Assembly (NCBI GenBank): GCA_029953675.1 | Contig: JAMWBK010000004.1 | Span: forward strand, 2,542,001-2,606,000 | Origin: Rhodosorus marinus | Taxonomy: Eukaryota; Rhodophyta; Stylonematophyceae; Stylonematales; Stylonemataceae | Direction: 5' to 3' | Length of the DNA: 64,000 nt | Part shown: one piece after another, positions 47,251-62,457 of the stretch | Numbering within the stretch: the first letter of the stretch is position 1 | How the letters are laid out: each line of letters starts with the position of its first letter | The notes under the pieces: model-generated | Database searches by the model: none | Told to the model about the DNA's origin: nothing | What the model saw: only the letters and a program-made list of their open reading frames with translations | Program-made: the position numbers and the translations under genes

Positions 47251-47638
47251 CGAACCATCGACTTCCTCTCATTCGTAAGTCCTTGAAAGAACCCCGATAC
47301 TGTACAGACGGCGCTCATACGGCACAGAAAACACCTAATCGATTCCTAATCTCGTTCAACTCAACAGAAAGCTTTATTTGTTCTTTCAACGTTGTCAGTC
47401 AGAACGTGGTCATCACCCGAAAACTTCCCGTTGATCAAAAATCTGTTTGAGGGTGCATGTGCAATCCAAATAACTGGTCCAAATCATTCAAATTGCTAAA
47501 CTCTAGCTTTCTTATCTCAATGCTTTTGTTTACTTTGTCGTTTAAAGCTACAGATTTCCGTTCACAACCAATCTTCTTCCTCCCTGAATGGATCCGGAGC
47601 ATTGGTGGTCTCAGGACGATTCCATTGGCGGTCAGGAG

Positions 47639-48438
47639 CTAGTCGATTGCTACGGCACACATTGAAGATTTGAAGCGTGATTTGTTATCATCATCGCCCT
47701 TTGTAAGCCTCGTGGCGTACGAGATGTAGACGAGCGCTTTGGCTTCCTTGTCCAAGATCCTGCGGACGTGAATGTTCTTGAACAAAAGGCTACGACTCTG
47801 GCTGAAGACTTCCTCCCCCTCTTTAGACTCACTGACATCCGGAGCGATCTTTAGCTTGGAGGTCTTCACGCAGGTCACTGAAGTCTAGCAGATAGGTAGT
47901 AGAATGCAAAATCATGTCCGGATCAGTAGCGATCTTCGTTAGAGCCGGTTGAACCTCATCCCATGCCTGCACGTCTGAGAAACTGACATTCAGCTTACCG
48001 ATGCAGGATCCGCGAAGAAATTGTTCTGAATCTTCTCTGTTATGGGTCGACTATAGTCAGATATGTACAATCGGACACCAGAGACTTTGGGGTCTTCGAA
48101 CTCGATCACATTTAAATAGTCCTGCACATGTTCACGAGCGGTCCTTGTTTTAGAGTCCAGAGCACATGACTAGAGCCTGAAAGTTTCTGGAGGTTCATCA
48201 CCTTCATGAATAGGCCAGAAGCTGGAATTGATGCTACATCACGCGCGGATGCAGGAAGCATCGGCAATGCAGCAGTACCAAGGCCGAGCAATCCAAGAAG
48301 CAGGTTCCGTCTGGAAATCTCCTCACCAGAGTCGCTGTGCATCTTCATCACGCCGCGGCGTCGGGCACACCATGACGAGCATTTTCCAGATTCTCCGAGC
48401 CTGGGATCCAGGCCAACGCTTACAAAACCACTAGACAT
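47639..48438 (-). CDS. creA-like: CreA-family protein with twin-arginine, thylakoid-type signal
   Basis: Exons 48438-48202, 48121-47999 and 47884-47639 (introns 80 and 114 bp), about 201 aa. The C-terminal domain matches bacterial CreA: VIEFEDPKVSGVRLYIS, TSVTCVKT, GEEVFSQSRSLLFKNIHVRRILD, LVYISYATRL and SRFKSSMCAV; positions correspond along the whole domain. Its N-terminus is bipartite: a basic, Ser-rich stretch, then SRRNLLLGLLGLGTAALPMLPASARD, a twin-arginine signal with an A-x-A cleavage site, as for lumenal proteins imported by the plastid Tat pathway. The function of CreA proteins is unknown. A cyanobacterial, plastid-derived origin would fit but is inference. The plausible-looking frame inside the second intron is not used, because only CTAG at 47885 restores the CreA alignment. 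Confidence 0.78.
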
Positions 48439-48933
48439 GACCAAATATTATGACAATCCGATGATTACTGATGCGATTCACGATGCAACATACACCTTCC
48501 CAAAGCTCCAATGGCGGTATAGAAATCGGATCTGGAGAGAAATCTCATTTCAATCTGCATGCGAAAACACGCTTAACACAGGTCCTTTTTTTTTTTACGG
48601 ATCGGGGCTGAACATGAACACGATTATGTGCAGACCTGAGAAATTCATAATAACTAATATCTTTACTATACGCTAAAAATGGGTTTTCTAGCGCACGACT
48701 TTCAGACTCGTCCAAATCAGTTTGAACCCCATCTTGGTTAGAAACCTTCTCAACCCCGGAATGGCCAGCACCGTAGTCAGATTCCGGAATGGTGGTGTGC
48801 CCGAGAGGGGGGTTGGAAGAGGGGGGGGACCGTCACGGATTAAGAACACTCAAGCGCGGAAGCTCGTAAACGCATGAAAACGCATAATACAGGTTTTGTC
48901 TAATAACACAATTATTATAGTGCCGGTCGATTC

Positions 48934-50999
48934 TTACACAACAGCTTCTTCTGGTGCGTTCGTTGCTTTGTACATGGAAGAAGCTTCTTCCTGCTTCTTT
49001 TCCAGATAGCTTGCAAACGATGTTTCCGGAGCTAGAAGGTTCAACCAAAGCGCATCAGAGCTTTCATCACTATCAATAACAACTGAGCGGACGTCCTCTC
49101 TCCCCGGGAGCTCGTACATGGCATCTAGCAGAGTGCTCTCCATGATCTGGCGAAGTCCTCGGGCTCCTGATGATCGTACAAGGAATAAAGTGCAAACCGT
49201 TAGGACCTCACGCCCTCCACAAGCTCAGGATAGAATGGGGTCTGACGTACCGGTCTTCTTCTGCAGTGCTTTGCCAGCAATCAAGCGAATTGCCTCCTCC
49301 GTACAATGCAGGTCCAAACCATCAAGCGCAAAAAGCTGTCTGTACTGCTTCAATATCGCATTACGAGGCTCTACCAATACAGACATGAGGTCATCAAGAT
49401 TCAAATGGTTGAGGTTGACCATAACCGGCAGGCGACCAACGAGCTCCGGGATTATTCCAAACGAAACAAGGTCCTATGCGACTCTCTAGGTTAGTTCACG
49501 AGAGACAGAAGTTAACACCTTATACGATAGAGCGTACCCCGCTCTCAACTTGATCAAGAAGCTCTTCGAGTCTTGGCGCATAGCGTGTGTTGTACGCCAT
49601 GTTTTGCTCGACTCTTCGCTCAATCACCGTCTCGAGACCAGCGAAGGAACCACCGCAGATGAACAGGATGTTGGTAGTGTCAATCTGTCCGACAAGTAAT
49701 TCGGTCGTCAGCGAGGAACCGAGTTGGCGGAACCAACCTGCTTTGAAGAGCTCTGTTCAAATTGTCTCTTACCGGGATGCATTCACCACGAGGATTTTTT
49801 CGTCCACCTTTCTCCGGTACATTCACAATGGTGCCCTCCATCATCTTTAAAAGTGCCTGTTGCACCCCTTCGCCAGATACATCTCTTGTTATGCTCATGT
49901 TAGCCATCTTCTTGGCGCATTTGTCGATCTCATCTATATAAACAACGCCCTTCTGCGCTAAGGGCACATTGAAATCCGCCGCTTGCAATAATTTATAAAG
50001 TATTCCTTCGACATCTTCGCCGACGTAGCCTAACCGAATCAAACCAAGACATGGGACGTTAAATTTCAAGTTGGGCAAAACAAGCTCGAGGACTGGTTCA
50101 AGGGAGGCTGGCCAAGGCCGTGGACATGTGATTCCTGGAGATAGTGGCTGTCGGGCTGGCTAACCTGCTTGGGTTAATGTGGTCGCGTCGACTAGGACAA
50201 ATGGCACTCGCATGTGCCTCGCAAGACAGCGAGCTAGCAAAGTCTTCCCCGTGCCGGTTGGCCCCATGATGAGAATATTGCTCTTCTCCAGTTCGACACC
50301 ATTTATCGTCGGCAGCTCTGTCACTGGGTTCTGTAGCGTCGTCACGGAAACTCCGGAGTCATAAGAGTAGCTCTGGTAGCGCGGTCGATCCCTCATCCTT
50401 TTTGGGGCAAGTGAAATCTTGAGAGTTAGTAATCCTGCTTGGTGGATTACGCAGACAGGAGCCAGTCCTGTTACTGGCCAGGAACTTTTCGCTCACCATA
50501 AGCTGTCGCCAGAATGTCTCTTTGTTACTGGCTCTCTGTTGACGTCTGCCAAGCCCTGGCTGCTAACGTCAACAATCGCCGAAGTTGATTGCACCTCATG
50601 CCCAGAAGGTGACCCCGTTTTTTCTTTACCGCAGTTTTTCCCAACGTCAATCAACGTAACTCTCTTGTAGTGATTATACACAGCAACAGACAGCACCTTC
50701 TTAGCCTTGTCCTGTCCAACAACGTAATCGTCGAGCCCTTCCCGGATGCTCTTCGGCATGGGCAACAAAGAAATCGCCTCCTTCACTGGGTCCAGTTCTC
50801 CTGTCACTTTCTTCTTTTCAGCCTCCTCCTTTGCATCTGACCTCGCTTTCGACGCCGCAGTTTTCTTCACCGCCGCACTAGCACCCCCCGATGCAGCAGT
50901 AGCACCCCCTCCATTCGCCGACGACAGCGCCAAATACCTCCTCCCCAACCCCAAAGCACTACCCCCGGCGTAAGCTCTCTGAAGCTTCGCTAGATACAT
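48934..50999 (-). CDS. CLPX: ClpX-type AAA+ unfoldase, mitochondrial
   Basis: Six exons: 50999-50497, 50397-50165, 50029-49773, 49684-49538, 49473-49251 and 49166-48934 (introns 64-135 bp), about 531 aa, all phases closing. N-terminus [25 protein letters not shown] is a probable mitochondrial presequence. AAA+ core: [24 protein letters not shown], Walker [23 protein letters not shown] (pore-proximal), Walker [10 protein letters not shown], arginine-finger region [17 protein letters not shown], and sensor 2 in [11 protein letters not shown]. ClpX unfolds substrates for ClpP or remodels proteins such as heme-synthesis enzymes in mitochondria. The N-terminal Cys4 zinc-binding domain of bacterial ClpX is not visible; an Ala/Lys-rich linker stands there instead. 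A 45-residue hydrophilic insert precedes Walker A. C/A-rich leader on the plus strand at 51000-51300. Confidence 0.92.
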
Positions 51000-52550
51000 T
51001 TTACGAAAACTTCACCAAAACGAACCCCAAACAAAACCAAACAGAAACCAAAGAAATCCAAGACACAAAACGTCAACACCAGAGGACCGAGCAACGACCT
51101 AAACTGAAACAAGAAACCTTCCCATGACCCTTAACAAATACAGCCCCACCTAACAAGCGCGCTCCTCCTCCTCAATGTTTCATACTCGCAGCACCCCATC
51201 TCCCCCATCTCCGCTCTCCCCACCCACACATTATAAGAAACATGATCTTCTTCCTCAAAACTCACAACAACAAAAAACCCTTTCATCCCACCCCCTACCA
51301 GGTAACATTTGACTCCAAAACTATTTTATTTTGGCCCGCGATGGACATGAAAAATTAAATAAATTTTCTGGCCAAGATTAAGCTGGACACTGCTTTGGCC
51401 AACAAAAACTAAATACAAAACATAATTTACAATATCAAATCTGATACGTTGCATAAGTGTGAGTGATATTTGGGTCGAAACATGAATCCATGAAAAATTC
51501 GGGAAATAATTCTAGATCTCATATTTTTGGTTTGTTTCGTAGGGGGGGGGGAAATCTTCATGCTTCAGATGGCGGACATATGAGGAAGGTTGTGATTTCC
51601 TTTTCAGAAATACCCCTAGGATGAGAACACCTTGCTTAGAATTTATGTAGGATTTCTTACGGGTTAGGTATTGGTGTTGTTGCGAACTATGCTTAAATTT
51701 GTTTTGTCATTTCAGCGATACCGGAATATTGGAGTTGTGGAGGCAGGGTTGGGAAACTTTTTTCTGGGTTTTGCATGTACTTTGAGTATGGGTTAGGGGG
51801 TGGGATAGTTCGGAAGATTGGTTTTCAGGAAATCTGGAATGGATGTGCCCGGTTGGGTCTGGCAAAACGACATAACTAAATTATAGAGTTGACGATAATA
51901 ATCGAACGAGGTGGGTTTCCGTGGGCGAAGGAGGGAGGAGTGCGGAGTGCGGAGTTACCTGGAACTATCTTTCGTTTTATCCGGTGGTGTGGCTTTCCTG
52001 AGGATATCTGCGCTCACTGTTTACTCATCGTTTCAACTAGATACCCACACTCTTACGAAAAGCAAGCGTACTCAGAAGTCTCTGCGACTGTGTCGGAAGC
52101 AGATACCGCGGTTCACATCTACTTTTAACACCGGTGCAGGATTGCTCACGACGAGAGCTCTGGCACAGGAAATTGGTCATTAACTGCAGAGGCTGATGAA
52201 CAGATACCATTCCTCATCAGAACGTGGAACTCGCTGTCTTTGTTGACTTTGGCCTTGCTCCGGGTTCAGCTCAGTAGCTCAATCGAGGTCAGCAGGAGAC
52301 TGCAAGAAAACCCAGCGTGGAAAAGCTCGGCATGGTAGGATGAAATAGCCTCTGGAAGGTTTAAGACGGATGCAACTCTTTGGGTTTTGTTCAGAGCCAT
52401 CTTGTGCTCAGCTCTGTCGAAAAACCTCATCCAACTGGAACTCAGACTTAATAGAGGCCGATCAGCGTAGTGAACAATGACGTGAGGAACGTGATGGAGA
52501 ACTGTCAGCAGCGCCCTGAAAGAGCCAAATGAATCAAGTACATGGAGGAG
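51000..52550. other. Intergenic region, no supported gene
   Basis: 51000-51300 is the C/A-rich leader side of ClpX. 51310-51500 is AT-rich. 51530-51960 is G/T-rich on the plus strand but no convincing plus-strand gene follows; 51911-52183 (+) is open without an ATG or recognised family. Confidence 0.45.
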
Positions 52551-53485
52551 TCAATAGCTCACGGGCCTCTCATTGAATCGAATCAGTAGGTCATAGTTGC
52601 GCTCCGCACCGAGGTACCATTTCTTCAAGTCCGCAAGCAGCCTAGTGGACACATGAGAAAGTTCATTAAGATAACCAGGTTTTGCAGTACGGATTCGAGA
52701 TTGCGTACTTGGATGAGCCGCTCTTCGACAATCGATCAGTGAATACTTCTCCACGAACAAGCGCAACATTTTTAGTTTTGACAAGGTCGTCGAACAAGGA
52801 GACGATCATATACGGTGCCGCGGCTCCGCCCAATCTGAAAAGCATGCGGAGTATCGAGGCGAAACAAGCTATGGGCTTTAGACATCGAGAGTAGCATACG
52901 TCTTGAGTTAGGGAAAGTATACCTCTTGTAGTCATCCAAGTATGTGATTAAGCAGTGCTTGTCTTGCCACTGAACAAAAACCATGAAATGTCCGGTTCGT
53001 TTAGTACTGGTCGAGAAGAAGCGGGGAAGAGCGCAAAATTTACAATAGTTTCTCAGCTGTCGGAGAAGAGCCGGTCTTTCTTCCACTGTTGATCCGTACT
53101 CACTTATACACGGGCAAAACAAAGAGAGGACATCGCTGTGCTCTCTGCATCAATGTCTGCAGAGAATAGAATAGAAGTCAACTACTATTTCAGCCCGTGA
53201 AATCAGTGTTCAGAAATCCCAGATATGACTCAAACCTACACCATACTGGGAGGGAGTCAGCACATCTCCGATCGCCGTCTTTTGCTCGGCATGATGCAAT
53301 TTCCAGATCTCCGAAACGCGTTCCGGACTCTCCTTGTCGAGCAAGGGCAGTTTAGCTATATTTCTCAAGGCTCTCGGACCAGGAAAATTAAATCCATCGA
53401 GAGATGAGGTCGCCTTGGTGGCCATCCATCGCGAGTAGAGCGCTCCTGACAAACTCCAAAAACGCGTACTTTTCGCAAATAACAT
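52551..53485 (-). CDS. ATP11: ATP11-family F1-ATPase assembly factor (ATPAF1-like)
   Basis: Five exons: 53485-53240, 53156-53104, 53006-52923, 52834-52709 and 52641-52551 (introns 83, 97, 88 and 67 bp), about 199 aa. N-terminus MLFAKSTRFWSLSGALYSRWMAT looks like a mitochondrial presequence. ATP11 features: LPLLDKESPERVSEIWKLHHAEQKTAIGDVL, LMQRAQRCPLFVLPVY, FMVFVQWQDKHCLITYLDDYK, MIVSLFDDLVKTKNVALVRGEV and LLADLKKWYL. In yeast and animals ATP11 chaperones F1 beta subunits before hexamer assembly. The protein is at the short end for the family. The exon 2-3 joint (PVY-NTKR) is the least certain; the remaining joints preserve motif spacing. Confidence 0.82.
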
Positions 53486-53850
53486 AGTTACGACTGCGGT
53501 GCAGATCCGTTCCTTACGACCACCTCCGACCAAACATTTCCAGCGAGCCGGATGCCGATCGTCTGGTTTCTCTCATGGAGAGAGCATGCTGCGCCGTCTG
53601 TGGCTCCTGCGTCAAGATGATTGGGTTTGCGGTGTTTTGGTACAGAAGGTGGCTTTGACGGTGATGGTGACTGGCACAATTCTAGTTTTAGAAAGGAGAG
53701 CACGGATGCATTGGAGCATACTGATCAGGACTTTCCTTGATCGCCTGGACATGTCTCGGAGCGGTGACGTACATTTTGTCGGGGGACGATACCAGATTTA
53801 TGAGGAATCCTTATTTATAATGTATAATGTTAATAAAGAACCAATATCTT

Positions 53851-55577
53851 CTACGAATTCACAATATGAGAAGGGGAATATTCACCCTGTCCATTCTCAC
53901 CCTCCATCGTCTTCTCGTTTGGCGCCTGTCGTTTCGCCGGGGGAGCCTGAGTGTTTGAGTTAAAGTATTGGTAAGAATAGTTCGGGAGCAGTTGCGCCTG
54001 TGCGGGAAAGCCAGCCTGCGTGATGGAGAGCCATTGTGTATTCAGCCAGGGTCTTGTAGGAGTGAAATTTTAACCGGTCTATTTACCAGTTGTGCTGCTG
54101 CTGCTGCAGGCATGAACCCATACATGGCCGGAAGCGCGAACTGGTACTGCATCGGGTTAACCTGGGGCTCAATCTGTTCGGACAGAAAAGATGATTCAAC
54201 AAGGATAGCTCTGGAAAACCATGGCATTCTACTACGATGTGCGTGCTACTCACCTGCTCTGTTGCCCATTCAATTCTAATAGGCTTCACGTTGTTCAACG
54301 ACGCAACATGCTGACCACCCAGTGCGTTCTTTGCATTCATCGCACTCTCTCGTGTCCTGAACCGAACGAACGCAAAGCCTTTCCTCTGCACTGGTAACCG
54401 TACTGCAATGAGCTCGCCGAAAACTGAGAACTCTCTCCACAAGTCCGCCTCCTGCAAGTAGGGTCCTGTTCCGCCTAAAAATAATGTCGTGTTGTTTGGA
54501 TCCCCAGGGGCTATTGGATTTCGGGGTCTCTTGCCACTGGCTCCAGCCTAGACGAAGTTCAGAAGATGCTTTCGGTTAGATGACGGCGGGGAGTCTCGGA
54601 TGTTGCCCGCAAAGACTGCATGCCACGTACCCCTCCGCCCCTAGAGGATCCATAGTTTGAAGAATTTCGCCTGTCCCCTCTGGAAGGCTTTGGGCGATTC
54701 GCGAGATTCAGGTGGACCTTTTTGCCTTCCAACTCAAATCCATCCATCTCCGATACGGCTCTTTCCGACTCCTGGGCAGAGCCGAATCTCACAAACGCGT
54801 AGCCCTTCGGATTTCCGTTGTCATCACAAACGACCTTCGCGTGTCGCACTGATGGATACCTGCGAGTACAGTGAAACAAAGGTTTGAGGTGATCGATGAG
54901 CTCGTCAGGCGTTCCTTTTTGTCATGAGCAGTCGTAGACCCCAAGCGAAAATAAACACGAACGTTCCCAAGCCAGTAACTTACTTGGCTTTAAATAATTG
55001 CATCAAAGCAAAATCTGTCACACTCGGCGCCACATCTCCGACGTATACATTGGCCTCGATTCCACTTCTTTGTGGCCCTTCCTTCCCGAGGTTTAAGCGC
55101 CATATTCTCGTCGTACCCGGAATTGGAGTTCCGTTCCCTGTCTCCATGATTGTCCGTGCAGCTTCCTCTGAGATACAGTCGAAAAATGCGTACCCTGCAT
55201 GTGTCCTATTCCCATGGTTTCTAGTAACCTAGAGGTATGATCGGGAATCTGAATGTTAGCTTTAATTCGTTACACTTTCCGTGTGAAGGTTAACAAGAAG
55301 AAGTCTGAGGCATCAGTCTCACCACTTTGATACGCGCAATTTGATTACCCCATCCACAACTATTGACAGCCTTCCTCAAAAAATCCTCATCCATATACCC
55401 ATCCAAGTCTCCGACCCACATGGAAGTCTCTTGTGCAAATCTTTCATTGTTCTGACATGATCCAAGCCCATTTCCATCTCCGTGAACGCCCCTTGCGGGT
55501 CCATCCCTCTCGCTAATTTGCATACCAGTGTCATCGTTGCTGTCGTACGGCACTGTGTTATCCCCCGAAGTCTCCAT
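53851..55577 (-). CDS. Three-RRM RNA-binding protein, RBP45/SECp43 type
   Basis: Six exons: 55577-55323, 55228-54984, 54859-54631, 54547-54254, 54173-54087 and 54015-53851 (introns 71-124 bp), about 424 aa. RRM1 starts at SMWVGDLDGYMDEDFLRKA and includes HAGYAFFDC. RRM2 is NVYVGDVAPSVTDFALMQLF with GNPKGYAFVRF. After a Gly/Arg/Ser linker, RRM3 is TTLFLGGTGPYLQEADLW with RKGFAFVRF and VKPIRIEWA. The tail is rich in Ala, Gln, Tyr and Pro. This order matches plant RBP45/RBP47, yeast Nam8 and animal SECp43, which bind U-rich or poly(A) RNA, help splicing, or act in stress granules or selenoprotein synthesis; which role applies here is not readable. The coding-strand leader carries a long TG repeat. 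All splice phases close. Confidence 0.88.
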
Positions 55578-55834
55578 TCGAGGGTTCAGCCAGCTGTACT
55601 ACCCTTTGTAGTTCGATAGCCCTAAGTCCTTGTACAACAGAAAAGGAGGCCAACCAACACGCTTTTGAAGTCGAACGGCAGTACTCCACTCCTTCCGTAA
55701 TCGTCTTAAAACCAAACCCTGTGACCAGGATCGCTTCAGTATCCAAGCCAGATAAATACAAAGTACTAACCGTGCGTATCCGCTCCCCCTTCTCAATCCC
55801 ACCTAGCACACCAGCACACGCAATGTGCCGTTGC

Positions 55835-55893
<59 letters not shown>

Positions 55894-58205
55894 ACCAAAA
55901 AAAGCGGCAAAAGTAATGAAGCTCTGTTCAAAACTACTAATTCCAGACACCCAAAATTGTCGTTCCCCTCCTACGATCAAATGCCTCCCCTACCACCACC
56001 TCCTCATGCTCCTCCTCCTCAAACTACTAACACTGGAATTTCCCAAACCTCGACTGCAAAGACCTCACATCCACGACTACAATTATGAACAAGAGAGAAG
56101 TCCCATGGAAAAAACTATAAAACTCACCTTCCTCATGACCCCCTCCCCCCTCCCCTTTCTTCCATTCCGCCTTGACCAGGAAATCAGGAAAATATATATA
56201 ATCACTTGGACAATGAGGAGTTTGCAATGTGTAATTCCGCTTTGCCAAACCCCCCTAAAAAGGAGACACTCCTAGAAGGGCAGAGACCTTCTCAAAACCT
56301 ACAAAACACCAAAAACGCCAAGATCAATTTTTAACAGATTTGGAAAAAACACGAAACAAACAAAAAGAAAAGAAATATTTGGCAACTTGCACTCATCCAT
56401 TATGACCCATTTGGTTCAAAACACGCCAGAAAAGAAATCCAATTCAACAAAGTAAGGCGAAAACCTGGTACACTGGGAAAAAACAAACGAAATGCTCCGA
56501 AGGCTGTGTTTGAGTGTCAAACTAGGTTTATTTTTCATTTATATGTATTATGAAAGATATATTGTATATTGTAGTGTTTTAATTATGTAATAATTTAATT
56601 ATTATTACTTTTTGTTTTAGTGTATAGTATTTAGTGTACGTGAGAGTGACAGTGAAAGAGTTCGATGATCCTCTTTGAATATAGGACTCATAGGTTTGGG
56701 AAACTTTGTATAGGCCTTTGAAAAATCGTATTGATACAAAATATGTTATGCTCAAATTATTGCAAGGATGGCTGAGTAGAAAGTTGTATAACAGGTCATG
56801 TAATTGTTGAGTTTTAGGGGTAGGGTTGGAAAGGGTTCTTTATAATGATGAAAGTCCATTCATAGAGCTTCATTTTCTATATAAAAATTGGGAAATGAGG
56901 AAGAATGGGCGATATGCTCCCCCCTTGCGAACGGGGCAGTAAATTTTCCCTCCCTGCATGTGCCTGCCCTCACAAAAATTTAGCGTGATTCATAAGCGGC
57001 ATAAGAGGGACTGGTTTTTTAGAATATTTCAAAGAAGGATGAGATATGCTTATTTATCAAATGTCACGTCTTAGGGGGGTTCATGACGAGGGCAAACTTT
57101 TCTGTCCAGAAATTTCCTCTTCCGAATCTGCTATCCCTACCCCCCCTTTTTTCTTTCGGACGAGTTGGTATTAACCTTTTTGTTGAAAATTATGTAAAAT
57201 ATCTGACCGCGACCTATCGCGTAGGTACCCAATGTAAAACGGATTCTCCATGTTAGTATCCAAGAATTTCTTTTACTGAACATGTACTAGGGGTTTCTTA
57301 CACTGTCGATTTGGTTGCAAATTTTGCAAATATTTTTTTATTTTGACTTGGTAACCCCCAACTTCAAAATGTAAACAAAAAACTGGGATGAGGTAGCAGC
57401 CTGGAACCTCGCGTTAGGTGTGCTCGAGAAACTGGGCCATTAAGAAAAGAACAAATTTTAGATTTTTCGCTTTTATGTCGGAATATTGAAGGGATTACGT
57501 AAGTTCTGTTTTAGAGCCATAATACTGCGTTGACTGATGTCGTTGAGGTGGAGGGGGGAGACATAATATATCATAAATTTCCCATGTCTTTATTGGACGG
57601 TTTTATTAAGGCTTTTACAAACCATATTTCATCGGGGGTTGGGGGAGGCAAGCGCTCATGAACGTTTGAGATTTCCGTACATTTGGGAATATTGAAGTTT
57701 GAACGGCGGATTAATAGAATTTGATCCTCAGGACTTCGCCCACCTTATAGGGCCCTTTGGCACATTTGGTTGGCGTGGAGGCGTCCTGCAGATTGATCGA
57801 TGGAAAGGACCCGAGAAGTTCTCCGTGTCGTGAGCTAGCGTGCTAGATGGAATTATTTTTTTTGTTTTTTTAAAACCATCGTCCACAGGTCAATGACGTT
57901 GTTCTTATTTGTTCGTTCTGTTCATATCAAGAATCAAGGCCTAGGCGTCCGTCCCCGAGGAATTAACAGATCTCTTTCGGCTAATGCCGATGGATTTGCA
58001 GGCATAGGATCCATCTCGACCTGATAAGCAGTACCAGAAAATCGACGGAGGAATTCTTAGGCAATCATTTTTCGCGCAGACGTATAATGAAAAGTCGAAT
58101 AGACAGTTCATCTTCCTGCATTGTTCTTCTATGTTCGGAGGTAGTCTGTTCGCCCTCGTGTCAGTTGTTCGATGGCATAGTCTTCACTTCCTTGACGTTC
58201 TTCGT
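55578..58205. other. Intergenic region with CA/TG repeat, no supported gene
   Basis: 55578-56280 is C/A-rich on the plus strand, the leader side of the RNA-binding-protein gene. 56300-58200 is AT-rich with no recognised coding frame. Confidence 0.5.
55838..55889. repeat. CA/TG dinucleotide microsatellite (about 26 units)
   Basis: Uninterrupted ACAC run about 260 bp upstream of the RRM-protein start codon; on that gene's coding strand it is a TG repeat. Confidence 0.95.
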
Positions 58206-61183
<2,978 letters not shown>

Positions 61184-62457
61184 GGCCTTTCGACAATCCT
61201 CAGACGCCAAAATTCTCCCAAGGCAGATCCAAAGGCAAAAACAAGAGTTACCTGTTCAAGAAAGAACAAACCATCTAACAAATAAATAAGAAAACCTTTG
61301 CGTCTTTGCAAGGATTGCCTCGAGGAGATAACAAAAGTCGTTTAAGCTCGTGGATACTATAGGCTCTATTGTCCCTCCCACAAAGTGCGCGGGTCACCGA
61401 CGCAACATCTTAAGTACGCTGGAAGACGAGCAAGAGTTGGGCGGCAATGAAGACGACTTTGACAGCATTTGAGAAGAGGCTCCACAGTTTGGAAGTAGTT
61501 AGCGGTCGTACGCTCGTAGCAATTGAACATTTAGATTTTCGAAAGGAATCAACGCTAGGTCGTTAATGGATACGTGATGTGCGTGCGGCGACCCGGTCTA
61601 TAGGTTGGAGTAGTCACCGGGCTCTTCTCCGTGCGTTTTCACGGCCAACGACGTCATCTGAAAAGTCTTCCGGCTGCCGAGGGAGACGAATCGGTATTCG
61701 ATTGTATGGCAGGTCCTTTAGAAGACCACCATTTCATGTTTCGAGTTTGGTTCCACTTCAGCAGCATTTTTAAGTTTTCGCGTGGAAACAAGAAGCCAAT
61801 GTCGACAGTTAAACTACTTGTGAACTGCGAGTGAGATCTATGATTTCTTCAGAAGGGGTTTGGAGTAGGTAATTGCATCGCGACCGCACTGCAGCCTCCA
61901 ATACGACTTCACAATGAAGAACCGCTCCTCGGAGCAGGTTGAAAGGCGGAAGCCTGAGTAAAAATCTAGTATGCGCTACCAACCAAACAAAGTGAAGTGG
62001 CCATATAGCGACAGGATCCAGAATCAAATTTTCCATCAACTCGGATAGCTACTTTCCGTTTCTAGAACGCCTTGAGGCGGTGGACTCGACAACTCTCAAC
62101 GAGAATAAAATCCAAGTCTAGAAGTTATCGCTCCAACGTCTCGGCGACGGAACGCTCCTGCTTGTGGTACTGGCAGCCAGTTCTTTGTAGAATCTTCTTC
62201 TACGAGAAAGAATTTGATCCCGCAAAGACCTTAAGCCTTGAGCGCACAAGTGCAAGAGCTACGAAGCTTAAGCGCCGACATTCTCAAAGGCTTAAATCCA
62301 TGGTGAAGAAGGTTGACAGTGACGTTGAAGAGGGACTGCAAACCTTGCAAGTCGACAGCGTTCAGGAGGAAATCGAAACGCTACATGTCTCGAGGATAAA
62401 TGATGTGAGAAGAGGTAGCTTGCAAGGAACAGCAGATGGTGAGTTGGGACGTTAAAT
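61184..62457. other. Intergenic region, nothing firm
   Basis: Between the divergently transcribed helicase and DPH4 genes. A plus-strand frame is open from 62072 to 62455 (ATG at 62300) and ends 2 bp before the DPH4 ATG. Its Lys/Arg/Glu-rich translation has no recognised family; it may be an upstream exon, a separate small gene, or leader. Confidence 0.4.

Noticed and set aside
47880-47998. An apparently coding stretch (VQAWDEVQPALTKIATDPDMIL) that would require a 32-bp or shorter intron in the CreA-like gene
   Set aside because: Treating the whole segment as a 114-bp intron with CTAG acceptor restores phase and the CreA-family alignment, so the open stretch is a coincidence.
47639-48438. 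First thought to be a PsbP-domain lumenal protein
   Set aside because: Once the exons were joined, the C-terminal motifs matched CreA along their length; PsbP features were not present.
55558-55887. Minus-strand open frame encoding a Cys-Val repeat protein
   Set aside because: It is simply the translation of the CA/TG microsatellite.
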